This document shows positions 26,088-33,253 of a DNA stretch of 64,000 nt, piece after piece. The position numbers were made by a program, and so were the translations under genes. The notes under the pieces were generated by a model. The model did no database searches, was not told where the DNA came from, and worked only from the letters and a program-made list of their open reading frames with translations. Every line of letters begins with the position of its first letter. The first letter of the stretch is position 1. The DNA comes from JAVJSD01 sp040219575 (GTDB lineage Bacteria; Planctomycetota; Planctomycetia; Pirellulales; Pirellulaceae): positions 8,522 to 72,521 of the forward strand of contig JAVJSD010000062.1 in the NCBI GenBank assembly GCA_040219575.1. Direction: 5' to 3'.

Positions 26088-26921
26088 ATGTCTCGCCGTC
26101 TTTGCAGCGTGTTTGTTTTGCCGCTGTTTGCTCTCTTGTTGTTGGGTTGCGACGCCGGGGAGATAACGAGCAACGCGGGTTCGAATGCGTCGACTGCGGG
26201 TTCGACGATCGATCCCAACAACGCCTCGCGTCGCGACACGGAGGATCCGCAGAGCCTGCTCACCGAACCTCCCCCGATCAAAGTCTGGGGAGACGTCGTG
26301 GATTTCGATGTCGAGATCGCCGTCTTCGAGACCGTCTTCTGGGAGCCGGAGGACACCACCAGCCTCCGCCGCTTGATCCGCGAGTCGCCGCTGGTGAAGG
26401 ACAAAACGATCCTCGAAATCGGCGCCGGCAGCGGGCTGGTTTCGCTCTGCTGCCTGGAGCGCGGCGCGGAGCGCGTGGTGGCCACCGACATCAACCGCGA
26501 CGCGGTCGCCAACGCCCGGCTCAACGCCGTCCGCCTGCACCTCGACGAGCACTTCGACGTGCGCCAAGTGCCGCTGGACAACCCCTCGGCCTACAGCGTG
26601 ATCGGCGACGACGAGCAGTTCGACCTGATCATCTCCAACCCGCCCTGGGAAGACGACCAGCCGATCACGATCGACCAGTACGCCCTCTACGATCGCGACT
26701 TCGCCCTGCTGCGGTCGCTATTGAAGGACGCCCGCCGACATCTTCGCCCCGGCGGCAAAATCCTGTTGGCCTACGGCTGCGTCGACGCCATCCGCCAGGT
26801 GCAGCGGTTGGGCGAGCAGTACGACTACGAAGTGCGAATCCTCGACGATCGACAACTCGACGACTTGGAGCCCGTCTTCCTGCCCGGCATGCTGCTGGAG
26901 TTGACGCCGCGATCGTTGTGA
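26088..26921 (+). CDS. Lipoprotein class I SAM methyltransferase (PrmA/HemK-like)
   Basis: 277 residues. A lipoprotein signal with lipobox LLLLGC (Cys18) is followed by a short Ser/Asn linker and a Rossmann methyltransferase: motif I ILEIGAGSGLVSL, acidic motif II VVATDINRDAV, and the NPPW motif in LIISNPPWEDD, typical of enzymes that methylate side-chain or base amides/amines (PrmA, PrmC, RlmG). A C-terminal LRPGGKILLAYG follows. ATG 26088 is chosen because it starts the signal peptide. It is the second exported methyltransferase in a row. The natural substrate is unknown. Confidence 0.82.
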   Translation: MSRRLCSVFVLPLFALLLLGCDAGEITSNAGSNASTAGSTIDPNNASRRDTEDPQSLLTEPPPIKVWGDVVDFDVEIAVFETVFWEPEDTTSLRRLIRESPLVKDKTILEIGAGSGLVSLCCLERGAERVVATDINRDAVANARLNAVRLHLDEHFDVRQVPLDNPSAYSVIGDDEQFDLIISNPPWEDDQPITIDQYALYDRDFALLRSLLKDARRHLRPGGKILLAYGCVDAIRQVQRLGEQYDYEVRILDDRQLDDLEPVFLPGMLLELTPRSL

Positions 26922-26972
26922 ATTTCGCAGCGGAAGCTGGCCGACTGAACAACGAGCCGCCGCGTGGGCAAC

Positions 26973-27218
26973 CTAAGGGGCGTCGGGGTCATTCTTTGAG
27001 ATTGGAGGCGGTGTCCTCAGATGGCTTACCCGATGAGTGATCCAGTTTCCCGACTGCGGAGTCGTTGGCTGTTCTGTAATGGCGTCCTTGAGCGCATGCC
27101 ACGTATCGACCCAAGCGGCCGGTGGAATGATGATGAACGAGAGGCCGACGACAGCGGTCAGGATGAACCACTGCGGCACGCTGAACTGCAGCCAGGCAAG
27201 TCGACGTTTCGAGAACAT
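26973..27218 (-). CDS. Small single-span membrane protein
   Basis: 81 residues with one strong helix (PQWFILTAVVGLSFIIIPPAAW, about 15-36) after a basic N-terminus. The remainder is soluble and polar. Not recognised. It may be a remnant or a short envelope protein. The ATG at 27218 gives a compact product and the frame lies in an otherwise empty stretch. Confidence 0.45.
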   Translation of the reverse strand: MFSKRRLAWLQFSVPQWFILTAVVGLSFIIIPPAAWVDTWHALKDAITEQPTTPQSGNWITHRVSHLRTPPPISKNDPDAP

Positions 27219-27371
27219 ACCGAAGTTTAGGCCGCAGCTTCCGACCCCACCTTCTGAAATCGCGCGTTGGCCAAGAAAAAACCTGCCAAGAATCCCCCCG
27301 TCTGGCGACGGCCGAAGCTACCGCGTGGTGCCGACGTCTCGTAACTGGCCGAGGAGCTGCGGCCGCTCGCG

Positions 27372-27890
27372 ATGCCGATCGGCGACCTGGTCCCCGATCC
27401 GGAAAACGCCCGCGTGCATAACGATGGCAACCTGACGGCGATCGTGGCCAGCTTGCGGAAGTACGGCCAGCGCAAGCCAATCGTCGTCAATCGCCGCACG
27501 CGGGAGATCGAGGTGGGCAACGGCACGCTGCAAGCGATGCAGCATTTGCAGCGAGAGTACATCGCCGCCGTGCTGGCCGAGGACGACAACGCCACCGCCC
27601 GCGGCTTCTCGATCGCCGACAACCGCAGTGGCGAACTGGCGACCTGGGACCTCGACATCCTGTTGCCGCAGATCGACCTGCTAAAGCAGGAGGACGCCGA
27701 CCTGGTCGCCGAGCTTTTACTCGATGAACTCCGCACCGCCGAGGACGACGAGTCGGGAGCCGGCGGCGAATCGCTCGACGTCCCCACCGCCCACCAGGTC
27801 GTCGTCGAGTGCAAGAACGAATCCGACCAGCAGAAAGTGTTCAAGGAGATGCAGGGGCGCGGATATCGCGTACGGCTGCTCACGATGTAG
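27372..27890 (+). CDS. ParB/sulfiredoxin-like nuclease-domain protein, N-terminally disrupted
   Basis: 172 residues: PIGDLVPDPENARVHNDGNLTAI, KYGQRKPIVVNRRT, EVGNGTLQAMQ and ATARGFSIADNRSGELATWD are signatures of the ParB-like domain found in phage and mobile-element DNA-modification proteins. Upstream in the same frame, TTG 27267 begins a basic leader (AKKKPAKNPPVWRRPK) that is typical of these genes, but a TAA near 27343 interrupts it before the ATG at 27372. The gene may be a nonsense mutant, or may now start at 27372. It sits in a patch of atypical genes and is probably of mobile-element origin. Confidence 0.7.
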   Translation: MPIGDLVPDPENARVHNDGNLTAIVASLRKYGQRKPIVVNRRTREIEVGNGTLQAMQHLQREYIAAVLAEDDNATARGFSIADNRSGELATWDLDILLPQIDLLKQEDADLVAELLLDELRTAEDDESGAGGESLDVPTAHQVVVECKNESDQQKVFKEMQGRGYRVRLLTM

Positions 27891-27944
27891 GCAAGACGTG
27901 CTAAACTAACGGACTCACCTCAAACACAGCAAAAGAGCAGTCCA

Positions 27945-29240
27945 ATGAAGAGCAAGTTTCAAGCCTACTATCGGCCGACCGACGATGAATTCAAACATCT
28001 GTGGAATGAAGCGACGTTCGCACTCGATGCGAATGTGCTCCTCAACCTCTACACCTATTCAGAAGCCACTCGCGACGAGATTCTGGCGCTTCTTGAACAG
28101 ATCAAGGACCGTCTCTGGATCCCATTTCAGGCAGCGTTAGAGTACCACACAAATCGTGTTGGGCTAATTGACAAGGAGTCTCGGAAGTACTCAGAGATTT
28201 CGGGCGTCCTGAATACAGCCAAGTCCGCTCTAGAAGCGAACAAGAGGCATCCGTTTATCGCAGACAAGACAATGAAAGACTTTCGAGGGATCGTTGACGT
28301 GCTCTTGTCTGAACTCGCGAAAGGTGAGGAGGCATTGAGTACCTGGATACGCGAAGATGATCCGATCCGGCGCCGATTGGCTGACTTGTTTGAGGGAAGA
28401 GTTGGCGACGCTTTCTCGGAACCAGAACTCGCAGAAATATACAAGCAAGGAAAAGTACGATACGAACATCGCATTCCGCCGGGCTTCAGCGATCAAGGGA
28501 AGCCAATACCTCGCAGATACGGAGATCTCGTGCTCTGGAAACAAGTCATCACGTACGCCATCAAAGAGAAGAAGAGCGTCGTCGTCGTAACCGATGATGG
28601 AAAGCCAGACTGGTGGCACATGCTAGGTGATAGAACTAGGCTCGGTCCTCACCCTGAGTTGCTTGTGGAGTTCCAGCGCGAGGTTGGAAAGCCCTGTTAT
28701 CTATACAATTCGGAAACATTTGCTCAAAACGCGCGGACGAGACTGCGCAACGAGATTTCGGAAACAACGGTCGAAGAAATCCGAGACGCGACGCTCCGAG
28801 ATTCTGCGGCGCTCCGAGCAGCGCTGGACCATTCAATTCAGAACGCACTCCGGCAGATGGCAGTCTTGGACAATCCAATTCAGGAAGCACTCCGACAGTC
28901 AGCGGCGGTTCGAGCAGCGCTGGACAATCCAACTCAGGAAGCACTACGACAGTCAGCGGCGGTTCGGGCAGCGCTAGACCATTCAATTCAGGACACACTC
29001 CGGCAGATAGCAGTCCTAGACAATCCAATTCAGGAAGCACTCCGACAGTCAGCGGCGGTTCGAGCAGCGCTGGACAATCCTATTCACGAAGCATTCCGAC
29101 AGTCAGCGGCGCTTCACGCAGACTTGAGTGCTCAGCCCCTCATAGCTCCTTTCGCCGAAAAGTCAGAGCAACCGGACGAGACATCTGGCCCCATCGAAAT
29201 TTCTGAATCTTCAAATGAAGAAACGAACGACGAAGATTAG
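27945..29240 (+). CDS. PIN-like domain protein (PIN_8/DUF4935 type) with tandem helical repeats
   Basis: 431 residues. The N-terminal PIN-like nuclease domain has the acidic set Asp28 (ALDANVLLNLY), Glu66 (AALEYHTNR), Asp194 (RYGDLVLWKQ) and Asp217-218 (VVVTDDGKPDWW). A C-terminal region (about 283-395) is built of six amphipathic units of about 17 residues such as LDNPIQEALRQSAAV, ending in an acidic Glu/Asp/Ser tail. PIN-fold proteins cut RNA and often act as toxins or in phage defence. Codon use is richer in A/T than in neighbouring genes, which suggests recent acquisition. A TAAACT -10-like box lies about 40 bases upstream. Confidence 0.82.
   Translation: MKSKFQAYYRPTDDEFKHLWNEATFALDANVLLNLYTYSEATRDEILALLEQIKDRLWIPFQAALEYHTNRVGLIDKESRKYSEISGVLNTAKSALEANKRHPFIADKTMKDFRGIVDVLLSELAKGEEALSTWIREDDPIRRRLADLFEGRVGDAFSEPELAEIYKQGKVRYEHRIPPGFSDQGKPIPRRYGDLVLWKQVITYAIKEKKSVVVVTDDGKPDWWHMLGDRTRLGPHPELLVEFQREVGKPCYLYNSETFAQNARTRLRNEISETTVEEIRDATLRDSAALRAALDHSIQNALRQMAVLDNPIQEALRQSAAVRAALDNPTQEALRQSAAVRAALDHSIQDTLRQIAVLDNPIQEALRQSAAVRAALDNPIHEAFRQSAALHADLSAQPLIAPFAEKSEQPDETSGPIEISESSNEETNDED
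28803..29117 (+). repeat. Intragenic tandem repeat coding the PIN-protein helical units
   Basis: Six units of about 48-54 bases around GACAATCCAATTCAGGAAGC and CTCCGACAGTCAGCGGCGG. Units 1-3 and 4-6 are near copies of each other, so a larger block of about 153 bases was duplicated after the smaller unit. Length is a multiple of three throughout. Confidence 0.85.
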
Positions 29241-29430
29241 AACTGTCGTCAACTCGCCCGTCGACGCAAAGTCGTTTTTCGAATTCATGGACAGCTTGGT
29301 CGTCGAGAAGCTGCACACGTACGCGACGGATACCGCATCGGCAAGTTTCGCGGCAAGCTGGGGCGAGCAGCGATTGATGCGGAGATTGATGCGCCCGATT
29401 CGATACGTGGGAGAAGACGGTCGCTGCTAG
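29215..29430 (+). CDS. Small basic hypothetical protein overlapping the PIN gene
   Basis: 71 residues. The ATG lies inside the last 26 bases of the PIN-protein gene, in another frame, so translation could be coupled. No motif is recognised; the sequence has a helical middle (SFFEFMDSLVVEKLH) and an Arg/Met-rich end (RLMRRLMRPIR). It could be the partner of the PIN protein, a remnant, or a chance frame. Confidence 0.35.
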   Translation: MKKRTTKIRTVVNSPVDAKSFFEFMDSLVVEKLHTYATDTASASFAASWGEQRLMRRLMRPIRYVGEDGRC

Positions 29431-29455
29431 AATGGTGCAGACCAGGAGCCACAGT

Positions 29456-29956
29456 ATGGATGAGAGTCATAGCAATACGCCGAAGAAACGCCGCTGGTGG
29501 CAATTCGGCATCAAATCGGTCTTGGTTGCAGTACTCGTCGCGTCAGCATTCTTTGCCGGTAAGGCTTCGTCGCTGCGTCGCGCCGAAGAAGCGGAGCAAC
29601 GCCAACAGGAAGCGGAGCGTCGCCAGCAATTGCTCGCGGAACGGCTTTCGCGGGCAGTCGGCTTTGAACTGCACACGGATCACTTCGCAAAGTCACTGCA
29701 GTCGCGTATCGAGTCGCTGGAACGAAGTGAGATTCCCACTGCGCATAACCAGCAGATTGAGTTGCTCCGGTCCATGGATGTCGACGTAGCTCGCCTTCCC
29801 ATGCGCCGCATTACGTCGGTTATTCCCAACTATATGGAAGCCTGGTTTCTATCGCCGCGATACATCCTACTTGTACAGGAGAACGTCGGTATAGAAATTG
29901 TCGAGGCTCACGAGGGACAATCTTTTTCGGAGGACATTTTGAGAAACGTGGAGTGA
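29456..29956 (+). CDS. Single-span membrane protein with coiled coil
   Basis: 166 residues. A short cytoplasmic N-terminus (KKRRWWQFGIK) precedes one helix (SVLVAVLVASAFFAGKA), then a charged Glu/Gln/Arg coiled coil (RRAEEAEQRQQEAERRQQLLAERL), then a globular tail of about 90 residues that I cannot place. ATG 29456 has AGGAG at 9-base spacing, and TAGAAT at 29428-29433 could serve as a -10 box. It follows the PIN gene in the same atypical patch. Confidence 0.65.
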   Translation: MDESHSNTPKKRRWWQFGIKSVLVAVLVASAFFAGKASSLRRAEEAEQRQQEAERRQQLLAERLSRAVGFELHTDHFAKSLQSRIESLERSEIPTAHNQQIELLRSMDVDVARLPMRRITSVIPNYMEAWFLSPRYILLVQENVGIEIVEAHEGQSFSEDILRNVE

Positions 29957-30585
29957 AATCAAGCATTGACTTCGCTGGCTTCCGCTCCATCGGAAATGCG
30001 CTGGCGTCTCGACGGCTCAGCGTAAACGCCGAGCCCAACGCCGCCCGCGGCGAATATGGACCGTGAACGGCCCTCAATCACCCAGCGCATTCGCTCAAGA
30101 GTCACTCCCCCTGCTAAACGACGCCATCTTCGATTTCCTCGCTAGCTTCCCCTGTTTCCGAAACGTAATCGATTGTCGGCGAGTGGGGCAAGAAACTCGC
30201 AGGCTGAAGCCCCGTTCTCGTCAAGCGAAGCGGGGAGAGCCGGTCATCCCGCGGGCAGGCTGGAGAAACAAGGCAAACAGGGGAGACGCGAATTGCCGTT
30301 CAAAGCTCGTGGAAAACACACTTGCTTGCGCTGCGTGCTTGGATGCCCGTCGTAACCCCACCATCGAGCACCAAAGCGCACGACCCGGCCAAAGACAACT
30401 GGACGGCGACGGGACGTTTTGCGACACTTCGCCGCTCTTCTCGCGACCGCCTCGAGCGACAATCGGAGCCGGAGGTCGTTCGCCCACGTTGCGGCGGGCA
30501 GTACGTCGTACGACGTTGCTCGTCAGGAAAGTCTCATCTTCTCGGTTTCTCGGTTTCTCGGTTTCTCGGTGCAGGAGGCACGCAC
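29957..30585. other. Intergenic region with palindrome and 8-bp tandem repeat
   Basis: I see no convincing gene in this 629-base stretch. It holds a perfect 14-bp palindrome ACGTCGTACGACGT (30503-30516) and four perfect copies of TTCTCGGT (30539-30570) that end 15 bases before the next start codon, next to its GGAGG ribosome site. Confidence 0.6.
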
Positions 30586-31056
30586 ATGAAAACTCAATTC
30601 AAGGCGGCTGTGTTGCTCGGTTTGGTCCTGATCACGGCGGCGCCCGCGCTCGCCGGAGACGGCATCTTCGGCAAGGCTTCGTCCAATTCGCGCAGCAAGT
30701 CGAGCCCGCGGCGTTCGCTGATGGATGTGCTGATGGGGACGGAGGAGCGTCCCGCGGTCGACAGTTCGATGAACCGCGGGGCTCGTTGGGACAGTTCGGC
30801 TCCCGCCCCGGCGGCGCCTTCCTCGAGCTTCCTGACGCGCACCAAGGACTTCTTCATGCCTTGGTCCAAGAGCGAACCGGCGACGGTCTCCCCGACCGGC
30901 ACCCGCCGCGTGTACCAAGGCAAGACGCCGCCGGAGATGGAAACGCAGTCGAGTTCACGAGGGCCGATCGCGAGGTTGTTCGGCTTCGGCGAGGAGCCGA
31001 AAAAGGTGGAAACGGTCAACGATTTCCTGGGACAGTCACGTCCGGGCGACCGCTAG
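30586..31056 (+). CDS. Small exported hypothetical protein
   Basis: 156 residues. A clear signal peptide (MKTQFKAAVLLGLVLITAAPALAG) is followed by a low-complexity Ser/Pro/Arg-rich chain with short hydrophobic islands (FLTRTKDFFMPW, PIARLFGFG). No known domain. The ATG has a strong GGAGG 10 bases upstream, right after an 8-bp tandem repeat. Perhaps an envelope or surface-linked protein. Confidence 0.65.
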   Translation: MKTQFKAAVLLGLVLITAAPALAGDGIFGKASSNSRSKSSPRRSLMDVLMGTEERPAVDSSMNRGARWDSSAPAPAAPSSSFLTRTKDFFMPWSKSEPATVSPTGTRRVYQGKTPPEMETQSSSRGPIARLFGFGEEPKKVETVNDFLGQSRPGDR

Positions 31057-31095
31057 TCAATCGCAATTGACCGGCCGGCGCGGTAGTCTGAGGGG

Positions 31096-31962
31096 ATGTT
31101 CTTCCGCATGCTGGTCAGTCAATTCGCCAAGGAAGCCGCCACGCGCAAGCTGCGCGATGTGGTCGATTCGGAAATGCGCCGTCACACGGAGGGCGAAGCG
31201 GAAGACGACCAGCCGCCGGTGGAGATCCCCCCCTGCGACGTGCTGGTCGTGTTCGCATTGGGCGTCGAGTCGGGCGGGCTGGTCGATCGGCTCGAAGAAT
31301 CGACCACCCTCGGCGGGCAGTCGTTTCGCGAGCACTCCGGCCAACTCGGCGGGCAGCGGGTGGTGGTGATCGAGAGCGGCGTGGGCCGCAAGGCGGCCGC
31401 CCGGGCGACCGACGACGCGATCGCGCTGCACAAGCCGGCGTGGGTCGTTTCGGCGGGATTCGCGGCGGGACTGCGCGAGGGGCTGAAGCGGGGCCAGATC
31501 GTGATGGCCGACCATCTCCGCGACGAGCCGGGGGGCGACTGGTCGGTCGGTTTCAAAATCGCACCCGAAGCGGCGGCGGCGACGCCAGGACTGCACGTGG
31601 GGCGGTTGCTGACGGTCGATCGGCTGGTGCGCACCCGCAAGGAAAAGCGGCGTCTGGGGGAGGAGTTCGACGCGATCGCTCTCGACATGGAGACCACCGC
31701 GGTGGCGGAGGTCTGCCAGCGCCGGCAGGTGCGCCTGCTGTCGGTGCGGGTCATCAGCGACACGGTGGATGACGAACTGCCTCGCGAAATCGAGCGGCTG
31801 ATGCGGCAACAGACGCTGGCCGGCCAATTGGGCGCGGCGGCAGGGGCGATCATCGGCCGCCCTTCTTCGGTCAAGGACATGTGGAAGCTGCGCGACGACG
31901 CCTTCAAGGCCTCCGAGCGGCTGGCGACCTTCCTGCTCGGCGTGCTGCCGCAACTCACGTAG
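31096..31962 (+). CDS. Nucleoside phosphorylase/nucleosidase family protein, possible HpnG
   Basis: 288 residues of the PNP/MTAN fold: VVVIESGVGRKAAARATDDAI, VVSAGFAAGL, the catalytic-site ALDMETTAVAEVC with the ME pair, and VRVISDTVDD. Such enzymes cleave MTA, SAH or similar adenosyl compounds. Because hpnH, shc and hpnE are in the same window, this could be HpnG, which removes adenine from adenosylhopane, but an ordinary MTA/SAH nucleosidase fits equally well. An N-terminal extension of about 48 residues precedes the core. Its TAG stop lies in a palindromic element. Confidence 0.78.
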   Translation: MFFRMLVSQFAKEAATRKLRDVVDSEMRRHTEGEAEDDQPPVEIPPCDVLVVFALGVESGGLVDRLEESTTLGGQSFREHSGQLGGQRVVVIESGVGRKAAARATDDAIALHKPAWVVSAGFAAGLREGLKRGQIVMADHLRDEPGGDWSVGFKIAPEAAAATPGLHVGRLLTVDRLVRTRKEKRRLGEEFDAIALDMETTAVAEVCQRRQVRLLSVRVISDTVDDELPREIERLMRQQTLAGQLGAAAGAIIGRPSSVKDMWKLRDDAFKASERLATFLLGVLPQLT

Positions 31963-31982
31963 CATGGCCGCCCTCGGCCGTG
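31957..31982. repeat. Short palindromic element (GTAGCATGGCCGCC type)
   Basis: ACGTAGCATGGCCGCCCTCGGCCGTG. GGCCG and CGGCC arms make a small hairpin. It overlaps the stop codon of the phosphorylase gene. I know this as a motif that recurs in planctomycete genomes, from memory only. Confidence 0.45.
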
Positions 31983-32168
31983 TTTTCACCGCCGGGCCGC
32001 GAAGATTCTCACACGCCGTCGGCAAGATCGCCGTTGAAAAGGAGCGCGAGCTGCGCGCACCATCGCGGAACGGCAGATTCAAATCGATCAGCGCCCCTTA
32101 GCGTCCATCAGCGGTTAGCCTGCCTTTGTCGATGGGCTGAGGCTACGCCGTGCTGCTTGTCCGCCGCC

Positions 32169-32453
32169 TCAGCCGTAGAGTTCCAGCATGCGGCGGCCGA
32201 CGGCGTCGACCAGCGTCCACAGATTGGCCGTCGCCACCAGCAGCGAGAGGATCCGCGGCGTGTTCGGCAGCCAATACCAGATGCCCCCAATCAGTGCGGT
32301 CGAGAGCAGCGCGCAGACGACGGCCTGCATTACAAAGGGTGAATCGTCGTTGACCGCGAAATCTACGTTGTTCATGAACAACGCCCACAGCGTCAGCACG
32401 AAGGCCACGGCCAACAGGGACGATGCGAAACTCGCCTCGCGTTTTGCTTCCAT
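32169..32453 (-). CDS. Small multi-span membrane protein
   Basis: 94 residues with about three hydrophobic helices (LLAVAFVLTLWALF; FVMQAVVCALLSTALIGGIWYW; ILSLLVATANLWTLV). Not recognised. It lies downstream of the conserved small protein at 32484-32717 on the same strand with a 30-base gap, so the two are probably co-transcribed. Confidence 0.6.
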   Translation of the reverse strand: MEAKREASFASSLLAVAFVLTLWALFMNNVDFAVNDDSPFVMQAVVCALLSTALIGGIWYWLPNTPRILSLLVATANLWTLVDAVGRRMLELYG

Positions 32454-32483
32454 CGCTCGATCACCGCCCGTCGCGAGACGACG

Positions 32484-32717
32484 TCACTTGCTGTATCCCA
32501 ACGTCCGGATGACGTTCAGCATTTCCTCGTAGGTGATGAACCGACGCCGGTGCCGCAGCTTGTATTCGTCGATCGCCTGGGCCAATTCCCGGGCGTCGGG
32601 CGAAAGTTCGCTGTGGCTGTTGGTGAACTGTCGACGTTCGACCGATACGTCGGAACTGTCTCCGTAGTTGCGTCGATCTACAAAAGGCGCTACGGACGTG
32701 TCCATGGTTGGCGACAT
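32484..32717 (-). CDS. Small conserved planctomycete protein of unknown function
   Basis: 77 residues. The C-terminal half is basic and helical (LAQAIDEYKLRHRRRFITYE, then EMLNVIRTLGYSK). I recall near-identical C-termini in other planctomycete genomes, but the function is unknown. The start ATG 32717 has GAAGGA upstream. The N-terminus (DRRNYGDSSDVSVERRQF) is polar and probably disordered. Confidence 0.65.
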   Translation of the reverse strand: MSPTMDTSVAPFVDRRNYGDSSDVSVERRQFTNSHSELSPDARELAQAIDEYKLRHRRRFITYEEMLNVIRTLGYSK

Positions 32718-32904
32718 GAGAAGAGTCCTTCGCAAGGCGAGAGAGACCGGACCGACGGCGGGGCGCCGTCGCCATGCAAACCGTACGACGCAGTTTGACG
32801 CCGGTCAAATTGCGCTGCGTGGAATCCGTGGGCTCTTGGCGGCCTTCGCGGAATCCCGCCCGCATCAGCCGCTACGATCGCTCCAAACGCGCCGCCATTT
32901 GGGT

Positions 32905-33080
32905 TGAACAGGAGGCCACGGAGAAAGCAGAGGAAGGAAGAGATCGTCCGCTCGATCCACCTTGCTTCACGCGTCGTCCCGAAGAGATGCATGGCAATTG
33001 TAACGTCAATTCAACGTACCGAGCGATTCAGCTGTCCGTGGCGAATATCCTTCTCTGCGCTCTCTGCGGCCTCCTGTTCA
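32905..33080. repeat. Inverted-repeat element (AACAGGAGGCC arms)
   Basis: The left arm AACAGGAGGCCACGGAGAAA (32907 on) matches the reverse complement of the right arm ending CTCTCTGCGGCCTCCTGTTC at 33078, with about 38 bases of imperfect pairing and about 100 bases between. It lies in a 536-base gap between the small conserved protein and murF. No coding gene is convincing here. Confidence 0.6.
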
Positions 33081-33253
33081 TCGTTCTTACGCACTTCTTC
33101 ACAAGAAAAGCGAAAGGCGGAGGCCGTCGATGGACGACCTCCGCCTCGGTGTTCCCTGGCGTCGGAGCGGCTTTCGCCGCTCCGACGCTCAGTAAGCTCC
33201 GCCGTGAAGCGCTCGCCGATGCGGTCGACCCAGAAACCGCATGACCGGCAAGA

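Noticed and set aside
27267..27371. In-frame TAA in the ParB-like leader considered as a recoded codon
   Set aside because: TAA is not a known recoding codon in these bacteria and no SECIS-type context is visible; a restart or a nonsense mutation is simpler.
28803..29117. Regular repeats considered as a CRISPR array
   Set aside because: The units are contiguous without spacers, keep reading frame and encode a helical repeat, so they are part of the PIN-protein gene.
32774..33244. 156-codon plus-strand frame in the gap before murF
   Set aside because: It runs across the inverted-repeat element and its product looks like translated repeat sequence.
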